From NCBI RefSeq assembly GCF_963678245.1, contig NZ_OY782776.1:62001-126000 (forward strand): a stretch of DNA of 64,000 bases. Reading direction: 5' to 3'. The notes under the pieces were generated by a model. The model did no database searches, was not told the origin of the DNA, and was given only the letters and a program-made list of their open reading frames with translations. Below, piece after piece: positions 25,852 to 34,256 of the stretch. Origin of the DNA: an uncultured Sunxiuqinia sp. (GTDB taxonomy: Bacteria; Bacteroidota; Bacteroidia; Bacteroidales; Prolixibacteraceae). The stretch's first letter is position 1; every line of letters begins with the position of its first letter. Made by a program: the position numbers and the translations under genes.

Positions 25852-26276
25852 AAAAAATCATTTTTCTATTTGTGATTTTGACAATAATCAGCTGCAAAAA
25901 AGAAAAAGTTGATGGAATTATTATTAGCGACACTTTGCTTGTTCATCAATCTTTGTCGGAAAACATAAAAATGGAAAGTTTGATTAACCACGCTCTGAAA
26001 AAAGATAAAAACGCAATCATTGGAATAAAAATATTTCCGAATGGTGGAGCAGCAAGTTCTTATGATTTGGGTTACGTTTTAACCCAAATAATTTATCGAA
26101 TTGGTGAAAACGAATTTGCAAATATTTTAAGAGAAATACCAAAATCGGAACTAAATGGATTTGAAGGACTAATAGCTGTTGGACTTGAATATGGAGACAA
26201 TGACTACGATGGAAAAATGGATAATAAAAGAATGGAAACGGAATTTCCAAAACTAACTAAAATACTGAATGAGTAA
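25845..26276 (+). CDS. C14b: small lipoprotein
   Basis: 143 residues from the ATG at 25845, chosen because it opens a lipoprotein signal (KKIIFLFVILTIISC). An earlier in-frame start would bury the signal in the upstream gene. The mature part has an acidic stretch EYGDNDYDGKMDN near the C-terminus that could bind Ca2+. Function unknown; coupled to the membrane protein before it. Confidence 0.65.
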   Translation: MVKKIIFLFVILTIISCKKEKVDGIIISDTLLVHQSLSENIKMESLINHALKKDKNAIIGIKIFPNGGAASSYDLGYVLTQIIYRIGENEFANILREIPKSELNGFEGLIAVGLEYGDNDYDGKMDNKRMETEFPKLTKILNE

Positions 26277-26285
26277 AAAAACTAA

Positions 26286-26418
26286 TGTCAACACCGGCTA
26301 TAGTTCATTGCTTCTGACTTTCCTCACGGAAAGTCCTCGCAAATTTGCTATCTTCGGTTTTCGGCGGAAAATCCTCGCGGATTTTCACGCAACGAAACCA
26401 TAGCCAAACACGTTGTAT
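26286..26418 (+). repeat. attC14
   Basis: Arms GGCTATAGTTCATTGC and GCAACGAAACCATAGCC pair. Inner stems use GGAAAGTCCTCGC and CGGAAAATCCTCGCGG. R'' TGTCAAC (26286-26292) no longer matches the C14 start (TTGTGGTT). Ends AACACG|TTGTATG, junction after 26412. Confidence 0.7.
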
Positions 26419-26505
26419 GCAATTTGAGAAACGATAAAATTTCAAACAATATCAATTAACGACAAAAATGATTTTCATAAAGTCCCAAACGGGTTTGTTG
26501 GACTG

Positions 26506-26751
26506 ATGAATAAAAATCATATTGGGAAAAAAGTTGTGTCATTCAAAACTGACCGAAATGATGTTGTGTTATCGAGAGAGCTCGAGAAAATTATTTCAAA
26601 ATTGGACTTGATAAAAAATAACTATTTGATTCTGACAACAAACCTGACAATGGAAAGCATCAAAAAATTAGAAGATGCAGGAATAGAATATATCACGTCA
26701 TCAAACTTCATCTGGACTGATGAACGTTACAAATCAATAAAACAAGTTTGA
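26506..26751 (+). CDS. C15a: short hypothetical protein
   Basis: 81 residues from the ATG at 26506. The frame is open about 78 bases further upstream without another ATG, so the true start could be an alternative codon or the 5' end could be damaged. Helical, with LVLTTN-like strand (YLILTTNLTMESIKKL) and no membrane segment. No family recognised. Confidence 0.5.
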   Translation: MNKNHIGKKVVSFKTDRNDVVLSRELEKIISKLDLIKNNYLILTTNLTMESIKKLEDAGIEYITSSNFIWTDERYKSIKQV

Positions 26752-26803
26752 TGAATATATTATTTGTCTGTAGTCGAAACAAAAGACGAAGTAGGACAGC
26801 TGA

Positions 26804-27457
26804 AAGGATTTTCCGATTTGTTTTTTTACCATTTATACAGATACACCGGTTTTACCCGACGATTTTGGGAAATTAACTAATTTGGAAACATTGTGGTTAC
26901 ATGCAAAGTTTCAGTCATTACCTGACAGTTTTACAAATTTAATAAACCTTAAGAATCTAGAAATTACGGGGGGGAGTATGATAAATCAATTGCCAGATGA
27001 GTTTGGGAATTTAATCAATCTTGAAAATGTTAGAATTGCAGGAAAATTCACAACACTACCAAAGTCCTTCAGTAATTTAACTAATCTCAAAAGCTTACAA
27101 TTGCATGGGGATTTAGAATACCTGCCAACGGATATTGGCAATTTAAAAAATTTAGAATGGTTATCCATTAATAGTATGAACTTAAAAGAAATACCAGATA
27201 GCTTTGGGGGGCTAGAAAGCTTAAAAACTTTCAGAGCATATCATAATGATATAAGTGTTATTCCTAATAGTTTTGGGAATTTACCCAAAATTTCTCAAGT
27301 TGATTTGAGCTATAATACAATTAGTCATTTTCCTTTAACCATGGCTAACTTGTCAGATACTCTTTATGAATTGGTAATACGAGGAAATAATTATTCTAAT
27401 GAGGAATTAAATTCTCTTAAACAGATATTACCATCAACAAATATAATATCGTATTAA
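26804..27457 (+). pseudogene. C15b: leucine-rich-repeat protein, N-terminally truncated
   Basis: The frame is open from 26804 to 27457 but has no ATG at its start; the first repeat (VLPDDFGKLTNLETLW) already begins before the earliest TTG at 26882. About seven LRR units of ~23 residues follow (LPxxFxNLxNLxxLxIxG), ending with DLSYNTISHFP and a short cap. No signal peptide, so this is most likely the 3' remnant of a longer gene. A TTG-initiated 191-residue protein is the alternative. Confidence 0.6.
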
Positions 27458-27752
27458 AAAAACTACACCCAATAACTAAGAGTCTTCGTGTGGTCAGTAC
27501 GACCTAAAATGAAGATCCTATTGATTGGCCAGTTATGTGGTAGTTTATTCTTTGGTGAGTATTTTAATAGTAGTCGTTAGGCTAGGGGAGTGTTGAGAGT
27601 AATCCAGGTTGAGTGTTGAAGGCCAAACTAATCCTAAAAATCTACGGGAATTTATGTATATGTCGCTATAAATGCTTTTAAATCAATTAAAAATACTTTA
27701 AATTAGTCATTGCTAAAAGAGAGATAAACGTACTGGTTGGTTTATAAATATC
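27458..27752. other. Spacer with a probable decayed attC
   Basis: 295 bp without a credible gene. The next cassette clearly begins at 27753 (TTGGTACC, complement of the attC16 R''), but the base before it is C instead of G. No paired arms were found upstream, so the site ending C15 has decayed or been replaced. Confidence 0.4.
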
Positions 27753-27769
27753 TTGGTACCAATTGAAAA

Positions 27770-28228
27770 ATGATAAATAAAGAAACAGGAGAAATCCGAT
27801 TTACCTCTACTTTAAATGCTTCCCCAGAAATGAACTTTAGCGACGCTATGGCTCTGACTGATGATCTTCAAAAGTCTGTGGACGATATGAAGAATGGGTG
27901 GAAATGGATCAGGTTAAAAGCTGTAGAATCGGACATTGCTCAATACCACATCGGCTTAGCATTTAATGAAGGGGATTTACAATGTTTAGATTTCACCGTA
28001 GATCCAAAAGATTCTGACCTATCTGATTATGGTTACGAAAATTGGTCAGCAGAAAAGGAACAAAACCGACTAAAGAAATTTGAGCAATGGTTGACAAATG
28101 AAATTGGACAAAAGAGGTCTTTTGACTGGGGGGAAATTCAAGCCTTATATGATCCTAAAGCATCCTTTTCCTCTATTGTAGTAAATTACAATAAGACTCA
28201 GAAAACAACTGGTACCAACAATATATAA
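27770..28228 (+). CDS. C16: hypothetical cytoplasmic protein
   Basis: 152 residues with no signal or membrane segment. The N-terminus MINKETGEIRFTSTLNASPEMNF resembles small proteins that sit beside polymorphic toxins as immunity partners, and the body has an acidic alpha/beta look (LKKFEQWLTNEIGQKRSFDWG). This resemblance is loose and no family is assigned. The last codons and the stop overlap the R'' and left arm of attC16. Confidence 0.6.
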   Translation: MINKETGEIRFTSTLNASPEMNFSDAMALTDDLQKSVDDMKNGWKWIRLKAVESDIAQYHIGLAFNEGDLQCLDFTVDPKDSDLSDYGYENWSAEKEQNRLKKFEQWLTNEIGQKRSFDWGEIQALYDPKASFSSIVVNYNKTQKTTGTNNI

Positions 28229-28342
28229 AAACAATGCTCAAACCTGTCTCAAATCGAAACTCCCTGCTCGTTGGCAGCGCCTGATTGTCCTGCAGACAAT
28301 CAAGCTTGTGAGCTCGCACTGTTTTTATATGAGACGTTACGA
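28211..28342 (+). repeat. attC16
   Basis: R'' GGTACCAAC (28211-28219) matches the C16 start. Left arm ATATATAAAAACAATGC pairs with GCACTGTTTTTATAT. Inner hairpin GATTGTCCTGCAGACAATC. Ends GAGACG|TTACGA, junction after 28336. Confidence 0.8.
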
Positions 28343-28393
28343 AACATAAAAATGAGATTGCGTAATTGAAACTTGCGATGATTAAGAATTAAA

Positions 28394-29089
28394 ATGATTA
28401 ATACTAAAATTGACATAAAACTCTGGTTATCTGAATTGTTGGTTGAAATTCCAAGAGGAGAAATATCGTTGAGAGATGATAGGACAAAGCAAAAATGGAA
28501 TGAGACTATTGATTCGTTTTACTTGTCAAAATATTTAGTAACTCAGGATTTATTTCAAGAAGTAACAAACAGAAATCCAAGTATATTTAAAGGAAACAGG
28601 CGACCTGTAGAAACTGTTTCATGGTTAGATAGTGTGAATTTTTGCAATACCCTTTCTGAAAAAGCTGGATTGGAACCTTACTATTTGATTGACAACGAAA
28701 ACAGTGATTATAGAATTAAAGAATATTCAAATGGATACAGACTTCCTACTGATGCAGAATGGGAATATGCTTGTAAAGCAGGACAGACTGTTCCAAGATA
28801 TGGCGAAATTAAAACGATTTCTTGGTTTAAAGAAAATTCAAATGATGAGACACACGAGATTGGACAGAAAGAACCAAACAAATGGGGACTATTTGACATG
28901 TTAGGAAATGTATGGGAATGGTGTTCTGATATTTATGATGAGACGGTGTACGGATCTTATCGAATAATTAGAGGTGGCGGTTGGAATGATGATGAGCGTG
29001 GTTGTTTAGCGACAAATCGAAGGAGAAGTCATCCGACTGCTTATAAAATAGATGACCTTGGATTTCGGATTGCAAGAAATTTAGAATAA
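28394..29089 (+). CDS. C17: formylglycine-generating-enzyme-like (SUMF1) protein
   Basis: 231 residues without a signal peptide. Conserved family elements: FYLSKYLVTQDLFQEV, PVETVSWLDSVNFCN, YRLPTDAEWEYACKAG, GLFDMLGNVWEWCSD and IIRGGGWNDD...GFRIARN. The family includes sulfatase-activating enzymes and many proteins of other function, such as diversity-generating-element targets and C-lectin-like binders. The cytoplasmic form in a cassette, with no sulfatase nearby, gives no substrate. Confidence 0.85.
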   Translation: MINTKIDIKLWLSELLVEIPRGEISLRDDRTKQKWNETIDSFYLSKYLVTQDLFQEVTNRNPSIFKGNRRPVETVSWLDSVNFCNTLSEKAGLEPYYLIDNENSDYRIKEYSNGYRLPTDAEWEYACKAGQTVPRYGEIKTISWFKENSNDETHEIGQKEPNKWGLFDMLGNVWEWCSDIYDETVYGSYRIIRGGGWNDDERGCLATNRRRSHPTAYKIDDLGFRIARNLE

Positions 29090-29090
29090 G

Positions 29091-29230
29091 AATTACGTTT
29101 GTAGCACTGTATATACAAAATGGGCGATACAGTAGTAGATCCAGCGGTTGTAGCCCTCTTCAAAACTGTAACGGTTTGATAAGCTTGAAATCTGCAATCG
29201 TCCACATTTGCATATATTTGTCCGTTGGTA
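29091..29230 (+). repeat. attC17 (degenerate R'')
   Basis: Arms GTATATACAAAATGGGCGA and TCGTCCACATTTGCATATAT pair well, but the R'' region reads GTAGCAC instead of ending in AAC. Ends TGTCCG|TTGGTAA, junction after 29224. Confidence 0.7.
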
Positions 29231-29249
29231 ATATTTAAAAAAGAAAAAA

Positions 29250-30785
29250 ATGACATTCATTAAATATTTCAAACCAACTTATGGGCTTATTCTTATTGCT
29301 ATCTTTTTTTTAATGGCTTGTCAGTCCAAAGAAAAGAATGAACAAACCACTTCAAATGAAATATCACCTGAATTCATTAGTGCCTTAACCAACAAAGTTG
29401 ATAGTACGCTATTGAGAAAAATGGAAGAAGAGCATCTTCCTGGTGTTGCTGTGGTAATCGTGCAAAATGGTAAAATCTTATACAAAAAAGGGTTTGGTGT
29501 TGCAAGTATTAAAACGAATAAAAATGTAGATGTAGACTCAACTATTTTTAGAATTGGTTCTGTTTCTAAGGCACTAACAATGTTTGCCCTCACAAAACTC
29601 ATAGACCAAGGAAAACTAAGCTATGAGTCACCTGTCAATGATTATTTTAATAAAATAGAGAATCCTTATAATTTACAAGATACATTAAAAGTTAAACACA
29701 TCCTCACGCATACAGGCGGATTAGACCAAATTGGCATCAACCGTGAAGTTAGAGAATACGAGCTTCCATTAAAAGAACGTAAAAAAAAGCGACCTACAAT
29801 CTCGGCGTATCTAGAAGACGGAAATATCAGACGTATTAGGCCAGCTGGGCAGCATTTCACCTATGACACTTATGGGAGTACTTTGGCTGGTGTAATCATT
29901 GAAAAAGTTACAGGTTTATCTTATCCAGAGGCAATGGACCTACTTGTGTTTAAGCCGTTAGGTATGAATTTATCTTCAGTAGAAGTAAATGATGAAAATA
30001 TACATTTACTTGCTAGCGGTCACGGTTATAAAGATGAAAAGTATTTTACTACACCTTATGAACTATATGTAACCCTGCCTGCATCTTCTATTGATGCTTC
30101 AGTAACGGATATGAGCAGACTTTTACAAGCATTAACAAGTAACGGTAGTAATGAGCATGGTCAATTATTTTCTGAGAAAATGATGAATAACATCTATTCA
30201 CCACAATTTCGACCGCATCCTGAATTTGTAGGAATGTCACACGGTTTATGGGAAGGAACTGTATTTGGAACTAGACCAGATGCTTTTAATGTAAGAACTT
30301 TGGGACACGGAGGTTCTATGATTGGAACTACCTGTAATTTAAATTTAACGCCTGAACTAAACTTAGGAATATTTGTCGTGGCTAACCGTAACCCAGAATC
30401 TGGAGGTGGTGGTGTTTCAATCTGGAAAATTTTCAATACCGTATTTGAGCTTTACGAAATAAAAAAAGCGCCACTTTTTGAAGTTACCAATACCCCTGTA
30501 GATGAGAATTTAAGTGAATATGCAGGAAATTATTACGATGGCGTTTTTTGCCATACCTGTAGCCAAGAGGAGTTTGAAAAAGGTGCTTGGCAAAGAGGTA
30601 ATCCAATTGAAATTAAAATGAAAGACAGTATTTTGATAATTGGAGGCGAGAATTATCATATGCGTGAAAAAGACATTTTTGTAAGTGGCGATGGGAAGGA
30701 AATGCTTTATTTCGGTAGAGATAAAACAGGCAAAATCAAGTTCTTAGTTTCTACTGAAGATGCAACCTCTTATGAACGGATATAA
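29250..30785 (+). CDS. C18: serine beta-lactamase-like hydrolase (lipoprotein)
   Basis: 511 residues. Lipoprotein signal ending FFLMACQ, then the class C beta-lactamase/D-Ala-D-Ala peptidase fold: SVSK (S104, K107) as SxxK, a Tyr motif in FTYDTYG near 207, and HGGS near 351 in place of KTG. A C-terminal domain of ~100 residues follows (YAGNYYDGVFC...). This family covers esterases, peptidases and lactamases; activity on antibiotics cannot be claimed. Likely outer-membrane or periplasmic. Confidence 0.85.
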   Translation: MTFIKYFKPTYGLILIAIFFLMACQSKEKNEQTTSNEISPEFISALTNKVDSTLLRKMEEEHLPGVAVVIVQNGKILYKKGFGVASIKTNKNVDVDSTIFRIGSVSKALTMFALTKLIDQGKLSYESPVNDYFNKIENPYNLQDTLKVKHILTHTGGLDQIGINREVREYELPLKERKKKRPTISAYLEDGNIRRIRPAGQHFTYDTYGSTLAGVIIEKVTGLSYPEAMDLLVFKPLGMNLSSVEVNDENIHLLASGHGYKDEKYFTTPYELYVTLPASSIDASVTDMSRLLQALTSNGSNEHGQLFSEKMMNNIYSPQFRPHPEFVGMSHGLWEGTVFGTRPDAFNVRTLGHGGSMIGTTCNLNLTPELNLGIFVVANRNPESGGGGVSIWKIFNTVFELYEIKKAPLFEVTNTPVDENLSEYAGNYYDGVFCHTCSQEEFEKGAWQRGNPIEIKMKDSILIIGGENYHMREKDIFVSGDGKEMLYFGRDKTGKIKFLVSTEDATSYERI

Positions 30786-30790
30786 AAAAC

Positions 30791-30924
30791 ATTGCCTAAG
30801 AATGGCTATAAGTAATTGCTTTTTTTCGCCTACTTCTGAAAATCCTCGTAAATTTTCAGTTTAATGCATACTTGCAAAATTACGTGCTAACCCTTGCAAC
30901 TACTCATAGCGTCGACCGTTAGTA
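30791..30924 (+). repeat. attC18 (degenerate R'')
   Basis: Arms GGCTATAAGTAATTGC and GCAACTACTCATAGC pair. R'' ATTGCCTAAG partly matches the expected ATTACCAAC. Ends CGACCG|TTAGTAAC, junction after 30918. Confidence 0.7.
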
Positions 30925-30963
30925 ACTATTATTAAAATCGAAATTTAAATTAATAAAAAAATT

Positions 30964-31536
30964 ATGAAAAAAATCAGTTTACTTCTTGTGTTGACATTTT
31001 TATGTACAAAAATGAGCTTTGCCCAGGAAAATTGTGACGAATTAAAAACTCAATTAACCGATAAAAATAAAACGATTACAGAACTGAAAAATGATATATC
31101 GGGTTTAGAAAAAGATATTGAATACTTCAAGAAAACATTGAACCTATTAAATTCGGAAATTTCAACAGAAATTAAAGATGTAGAATTTAAAATAAATGCA
31201 GTTAAAGGTAATTCGAACACGGGTCAAGTAATAGTCGAAGGAGTATTAGTGAATAATGGAACAACAAGATCTCTTCAAAAACATAAAGCTATGAGTTTTG
31301 ATCCTCAAGGCAATAAAATAATCACATATAACATGACTATCGGTGGAGATACACATAAATTAGAAAAACTATACAAGAATGTCCCAACTAAATTCACAGT
31401 AACGTTTGATCAAATAGTTGAAGGTACCCCGATGATTAAAATAATAATAATGGACTTTTATTCAAAAAAAGCAAACACATATAAAAGTGACGATTTAGAA
31501 GTGGTCTTAAAAAATTTAGCAATCGAATGGAACTAG
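30964..31536 (+). CDS. C19: exported coiled-coil protein
   Basis: 190 residues with a signal peptide cleaved near SFAQ/EN. Residues ~25-75 form a coiled coil (LKTQLTDKNKTITELKNDI and following). The C-terminal ~110 residues are beta-rich (GQVIVEGVLVNNG, KFTVTFDQIVEGTPMIKII), like a small immunoglobulin-type domain. No family assigned. Probably periplasmic. Confidence 0.7.
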   Translation: MKKISLLLVLTFLCTKMSFAQENCDELKTQLTDKNKTITELKNDISGLEKDIEYFKKTLNLLNSEISTEIKDVEFKINAVKGNSNTGQVIVEGVLVNNGTTRSLQKHKAMSFDPQGNKIITYNMTIGGDTHKLEKLYKNVPTKFTVTFDQIVEGTPMIKIIIMDFYSKKANTYKSDDLEVVLKNLAIEWN

Positions 31537-31675
31537 CTAAACGTTGGATAGCAAGGCGTATGGCCAATTGCGGCTAATTAATGATTCGATATTTGATGTT
31601 TTTAGTTATATTTATTTTAAGCAGACACAACATGACAAACTAGCCCGCAACTGTCCATACTCAAAACTGTTAGGT
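31536..31675 (+). repeat. attC19 (degenerate R'')
   Basis: Arms CGTATGGCCAATTGCGGCTA and TAGCCCGCAACTGTCCATAC pair. A GCTAAAC at 31536-31542 may be the altered R''. Ends AAACTG|TTAGG, junction after 31669. Confidence 0.65.
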
Positions 31676-31792
31676 TTAATTTAGAAGGAGAGACGCGAGT
31701 TTCTTAAAGATAAGATAGGAAAGTGTAAATAATAAAGATAATAGAGCATAGGGGAAAATGGATATTAACTAAATTTATAAGCGGTTTATTAT

Positions 31793-32194
31793 ATGGAATA
31801 CTTAGGTTCTTGTTTATGCAAAAGAATTAAATTTAAAGTTATAGGTGATTTTGAGAGTTTTTATTTATGTCATTGCAGGTATTGTAGGAAAGACACTGGG
31901 TCGGCTCATGCTGCAAATTTGTTTTCCACAACAGCAAAATTAGAATGGATAAAAACGGAAACAGAAATTAAGATATTTCAACCACATAAAAGTAATCATG
32001 TGAAAGCCTTTTGTGCAAATTGTGGTTCTGCTCTACCTAATTTGCAAATGGACGGCAAACTGTTAGTAGTTCCAGCAGGATGTTTAGATACTGAATTAGA
32101 AAAAAGACCTAATGCACATATTTTCATTTCAAATAAAGCAAGTTGGGATGAGTCGCTGGAAAAAATATATAAATTTGAACGTTTCCCGGAATAA
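31793..32194 (+). CDS. C20: GFA-family zinc protein
   Basis: 133 residues, the typical GFA (glutathione-dependent formaldehyde-activating-like) length. Zinc ligands are C7xC9, CHCRYC (C26, C28, C31) and CANC near residue 75, with the family's PAGCLD close to the C-terminal half. Most members bind two zinc ions and their reactions are poorly defined. Cytoplasmic; the ATG lies 120 bp after the junction. Confidence 0.85.
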   Translation: MEYLGSCLCKRIKFKVIGDFESFYLCHCRYCRKDTGSAHAANLFSTTAKLEWIKTETEIKIFQPHKSNHVKAFCANCGSALPNLQMDGKLLVVPAGCLDTELEKRPNAHIFISNKASWDESLEKIYKFERFPE

Positions 32195-32282
32195 GAAATA
32201 AATCTGCTCCTGTTTTTTTGATAAAAGTACATCGAGTAACAACTTCATAAAGATTAATTGATAAGTAAAATTTTAAAAAACT

Positions 32283-32415
32283 AAGCACAACAATAAATAT
32301 ACGTAATTTGGGTTGATGTGGTAAATTTGAAAATTAATATATTTAAAAAACAATGTAGCGGTTTGATAGCGAAGCGCATTGAAATCCCGCACTACGCATA
32401 TTCGAGCCGTTAGCG
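32283..32415 (+). repeat. attC20
   Basis: Arms AATAAATATACGTAATTTGGG and CCCGCACTACGCATATTC pair. R'' AAGCACAAC (32283-32291) has the right form but does not match the C20 start (TTAGGTTT). Ends GAGCCG|TTAGCGG, junction after 32409. Confidence 0.7.
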
Positions 32416-32422
32416 GTAAGTT

Positions 32423-33729
32423 TGTGTCGTCCTAAAATATGTCTACACTAAAAAAGTAGATATGTATAAAAATGATGGAGTAACACGGCGTTACAGCGAG
32501 AGTTTTAAACTCAAAATTTTAGCCGAACTTAGCACGGGTAAATACTCAAAAAGACAATTATCCCGGATTTATGGGATACAGTCAAGTACAATCAATGAAT
32601 GGGTACGAAAGTACGACCGCAAAGATTTAATGAATACGCGTATTATGGTACAAACAAAAGATGAGATCAGCCGCTTAAAAGAACTTCAAAAAGAAATTGA
32701 GCAGCTAAAAAAACTCTTGATTAAAAAGGATTTAGACAAGCTCGTACAAGATTCGTATTTGGAAGTGGCTGCCGAAAACTTAGGCTACAAAAGTGTTGAG
32801 GAACTAAAAAAAACTTAAACATCAAGCCCTGATGAAAGCTACCTCAACAACAAAACAAACGGGTATAGCAAGCATGTCGGAGGTATGTGCCCTATTCCAC
32901 CTAAAACGCGATGCATTCTATAAATACATTAAGCGTTGGGAACGCTACAAATCAGTTGAATCGCAAGTAATACAGCTTGTAAAAGAAGAACGGAAAGAGC
33001 AACCCAGAGTGGGCGTACGTAAGCTACACGAAACACTGCAACCCTCTTTTGAGGCCAAACAGATTAAACTTGGAAGGGACTCTCTGTTTAATATACTCAG
33101 AGCGAATAATATGCTGGTGAAACGGAAAAGGGCGTATGCTAAAACAACCAATTCATATCACCATTTCCATAAATACAACAATCTTATCAAGGAGTTGGAA
33201 ATCACAAAACCAAACCAGGTATGGGTTTCTGATATTACATACATCAGAACCGTAAAAGGCTTTTGTTATTTAGCGCTGATTACAGACTTGTATTCACGGA
33301 AAATAATCGGACACGACATCAGCGATAGCCTGGAGCTGTCGGGATGCCTACGGGCCCTCAAAAAGGCCCTGTGGCATACAAGACCAGCGGCCGGACTTAT
33401 ACATCACTCCGACAGAGGGGTGCAGTATTGCAGCCATATGTATGTAAATGAGTTAAAAAGAAAAGGAATAAACATAAGTATGACAGAAGAAAATCATTGT
33501 TATGAAAACGCAGTTGCTGAAAGAGTTAACGGTATTTTAAAAGATGAGTTCTATCTCGACCAGTGCTTCTTTTCAACCAGCCATGCAAAACGTGCTACAA
33601 AAAATGCTATTAAACTATATAATAATAAAAGGCTTCATTTATCTTTAGGGTATAAAACACCAAACGCAGTGTTTAAAAATGTAGCTTAAAATTAATGTTT
33701 AACCTGTAGCCGTATTCTAGGACTAGACA
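32423..33729 (+). mobile_element. IS3-family element, copy 2
   Basis: 1307 bp, nearly identical to copy 1 and with the same ends. No target duplication: GTT lies on the left and ATG on the right. The left flank is the start of cassette C21 and the right flank is the inside of an IS110 gene, so one side has been rearranged or deleted. Confidence 0.85.
32462..33689 (+). pseudogene. IS3-family transposase, frameshifted
   Basis: Same protein as the 409-residue copy, but a run of eight adenines replaces ten, so OrfA ends at 32818 after VEELKKT and the DDE part resumes from an ATG at 32832. A -1 slip on the A-run would hit TGA quickly, so ordinary IS3 -1 frameshifting would not restore it; a +1 or -2 slip would. 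All DDE residues are still present in the second part. Confidence 0.8.
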
Positions 33730-34104
33730 ATGAGCGAAATTGGGATCGATGGCTTTAAAAAGTTTAAAACCGCAAAACAGTTTTGCTCCTGGTTACGATT
33801 GGCCCCAAACAATAAAATATCCGGTGGGAAAATCCTCAGCAACAAAATACCCAAAGGCAGCAACCGGCTGAAAATTGCCCTTAGGCACTCGGTAAATGCC
33901 ATCGGCAATTTAAAAGACATCCATCTTTCCGACTTCTTTAAACGGATTGCATACCGTAAAGGAAGGCAAGCAGCTGTGAGCGCCACGGTCAGAAAGCTGG
34001 CCACAATAATCTGGACAATGATCGTAAAAAATGTGCCATATAATTCACCTTCTCAATACCTCTTTCTCGACCAAAAAAAAGATGGGTATCGCCAAAAGAA
34101 TTAA
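33730..34104 (+). pseudogene. IS110-family transposase, C-terminal fragment
   Basis: 124 codons of the Transposase_20 domain (FCSWLRLAPNNKISGGK, IPKGSNRLKIALRHSV, FFKRIAYRKGRQAAVSA). The RuvC-like half is missing, cut by IS3 copy 2. It is not a copy of the transposase in attC12; the sequences differ clearly. The ATG at the IS3 border is fortuitous. Confidence 0.85.
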
Positions 34105-34154
34105 AAAACAAATCGCTAAATTTGACATAAAACCTGACGAAATTGGATTAGGTA

Positions 34155-34191
34155 ACTCTCTGAGCCACAATTACAATTTTTAACGTTAGTC
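34155..34191 (+). repeat. attC21, 3' part only
   Basis: GAGCCACAATTACAATTTTT followed by AACG|TTAGTCAG looks like the right arm and R' of a site. The left arm is absent, lost with the IS insertions. Junction after 34185. Confidence 0.5.
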
Positions 34192-34256
34192 AGAATTTAA
34201 AGAAATGGATATTGCCCAATTCAATCATAAGAAATTGGAGCAATTTTAATGAAAAA

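Noticed and set aside
29250-30785. Calling the C18 hydrolase an antibiotic-resistance beta-lactamase
   Set aside because: SxxK and the overall fold are shared with esterases and peptidases, and KTG is replaced by HGG. Resistance cannot be inferred.
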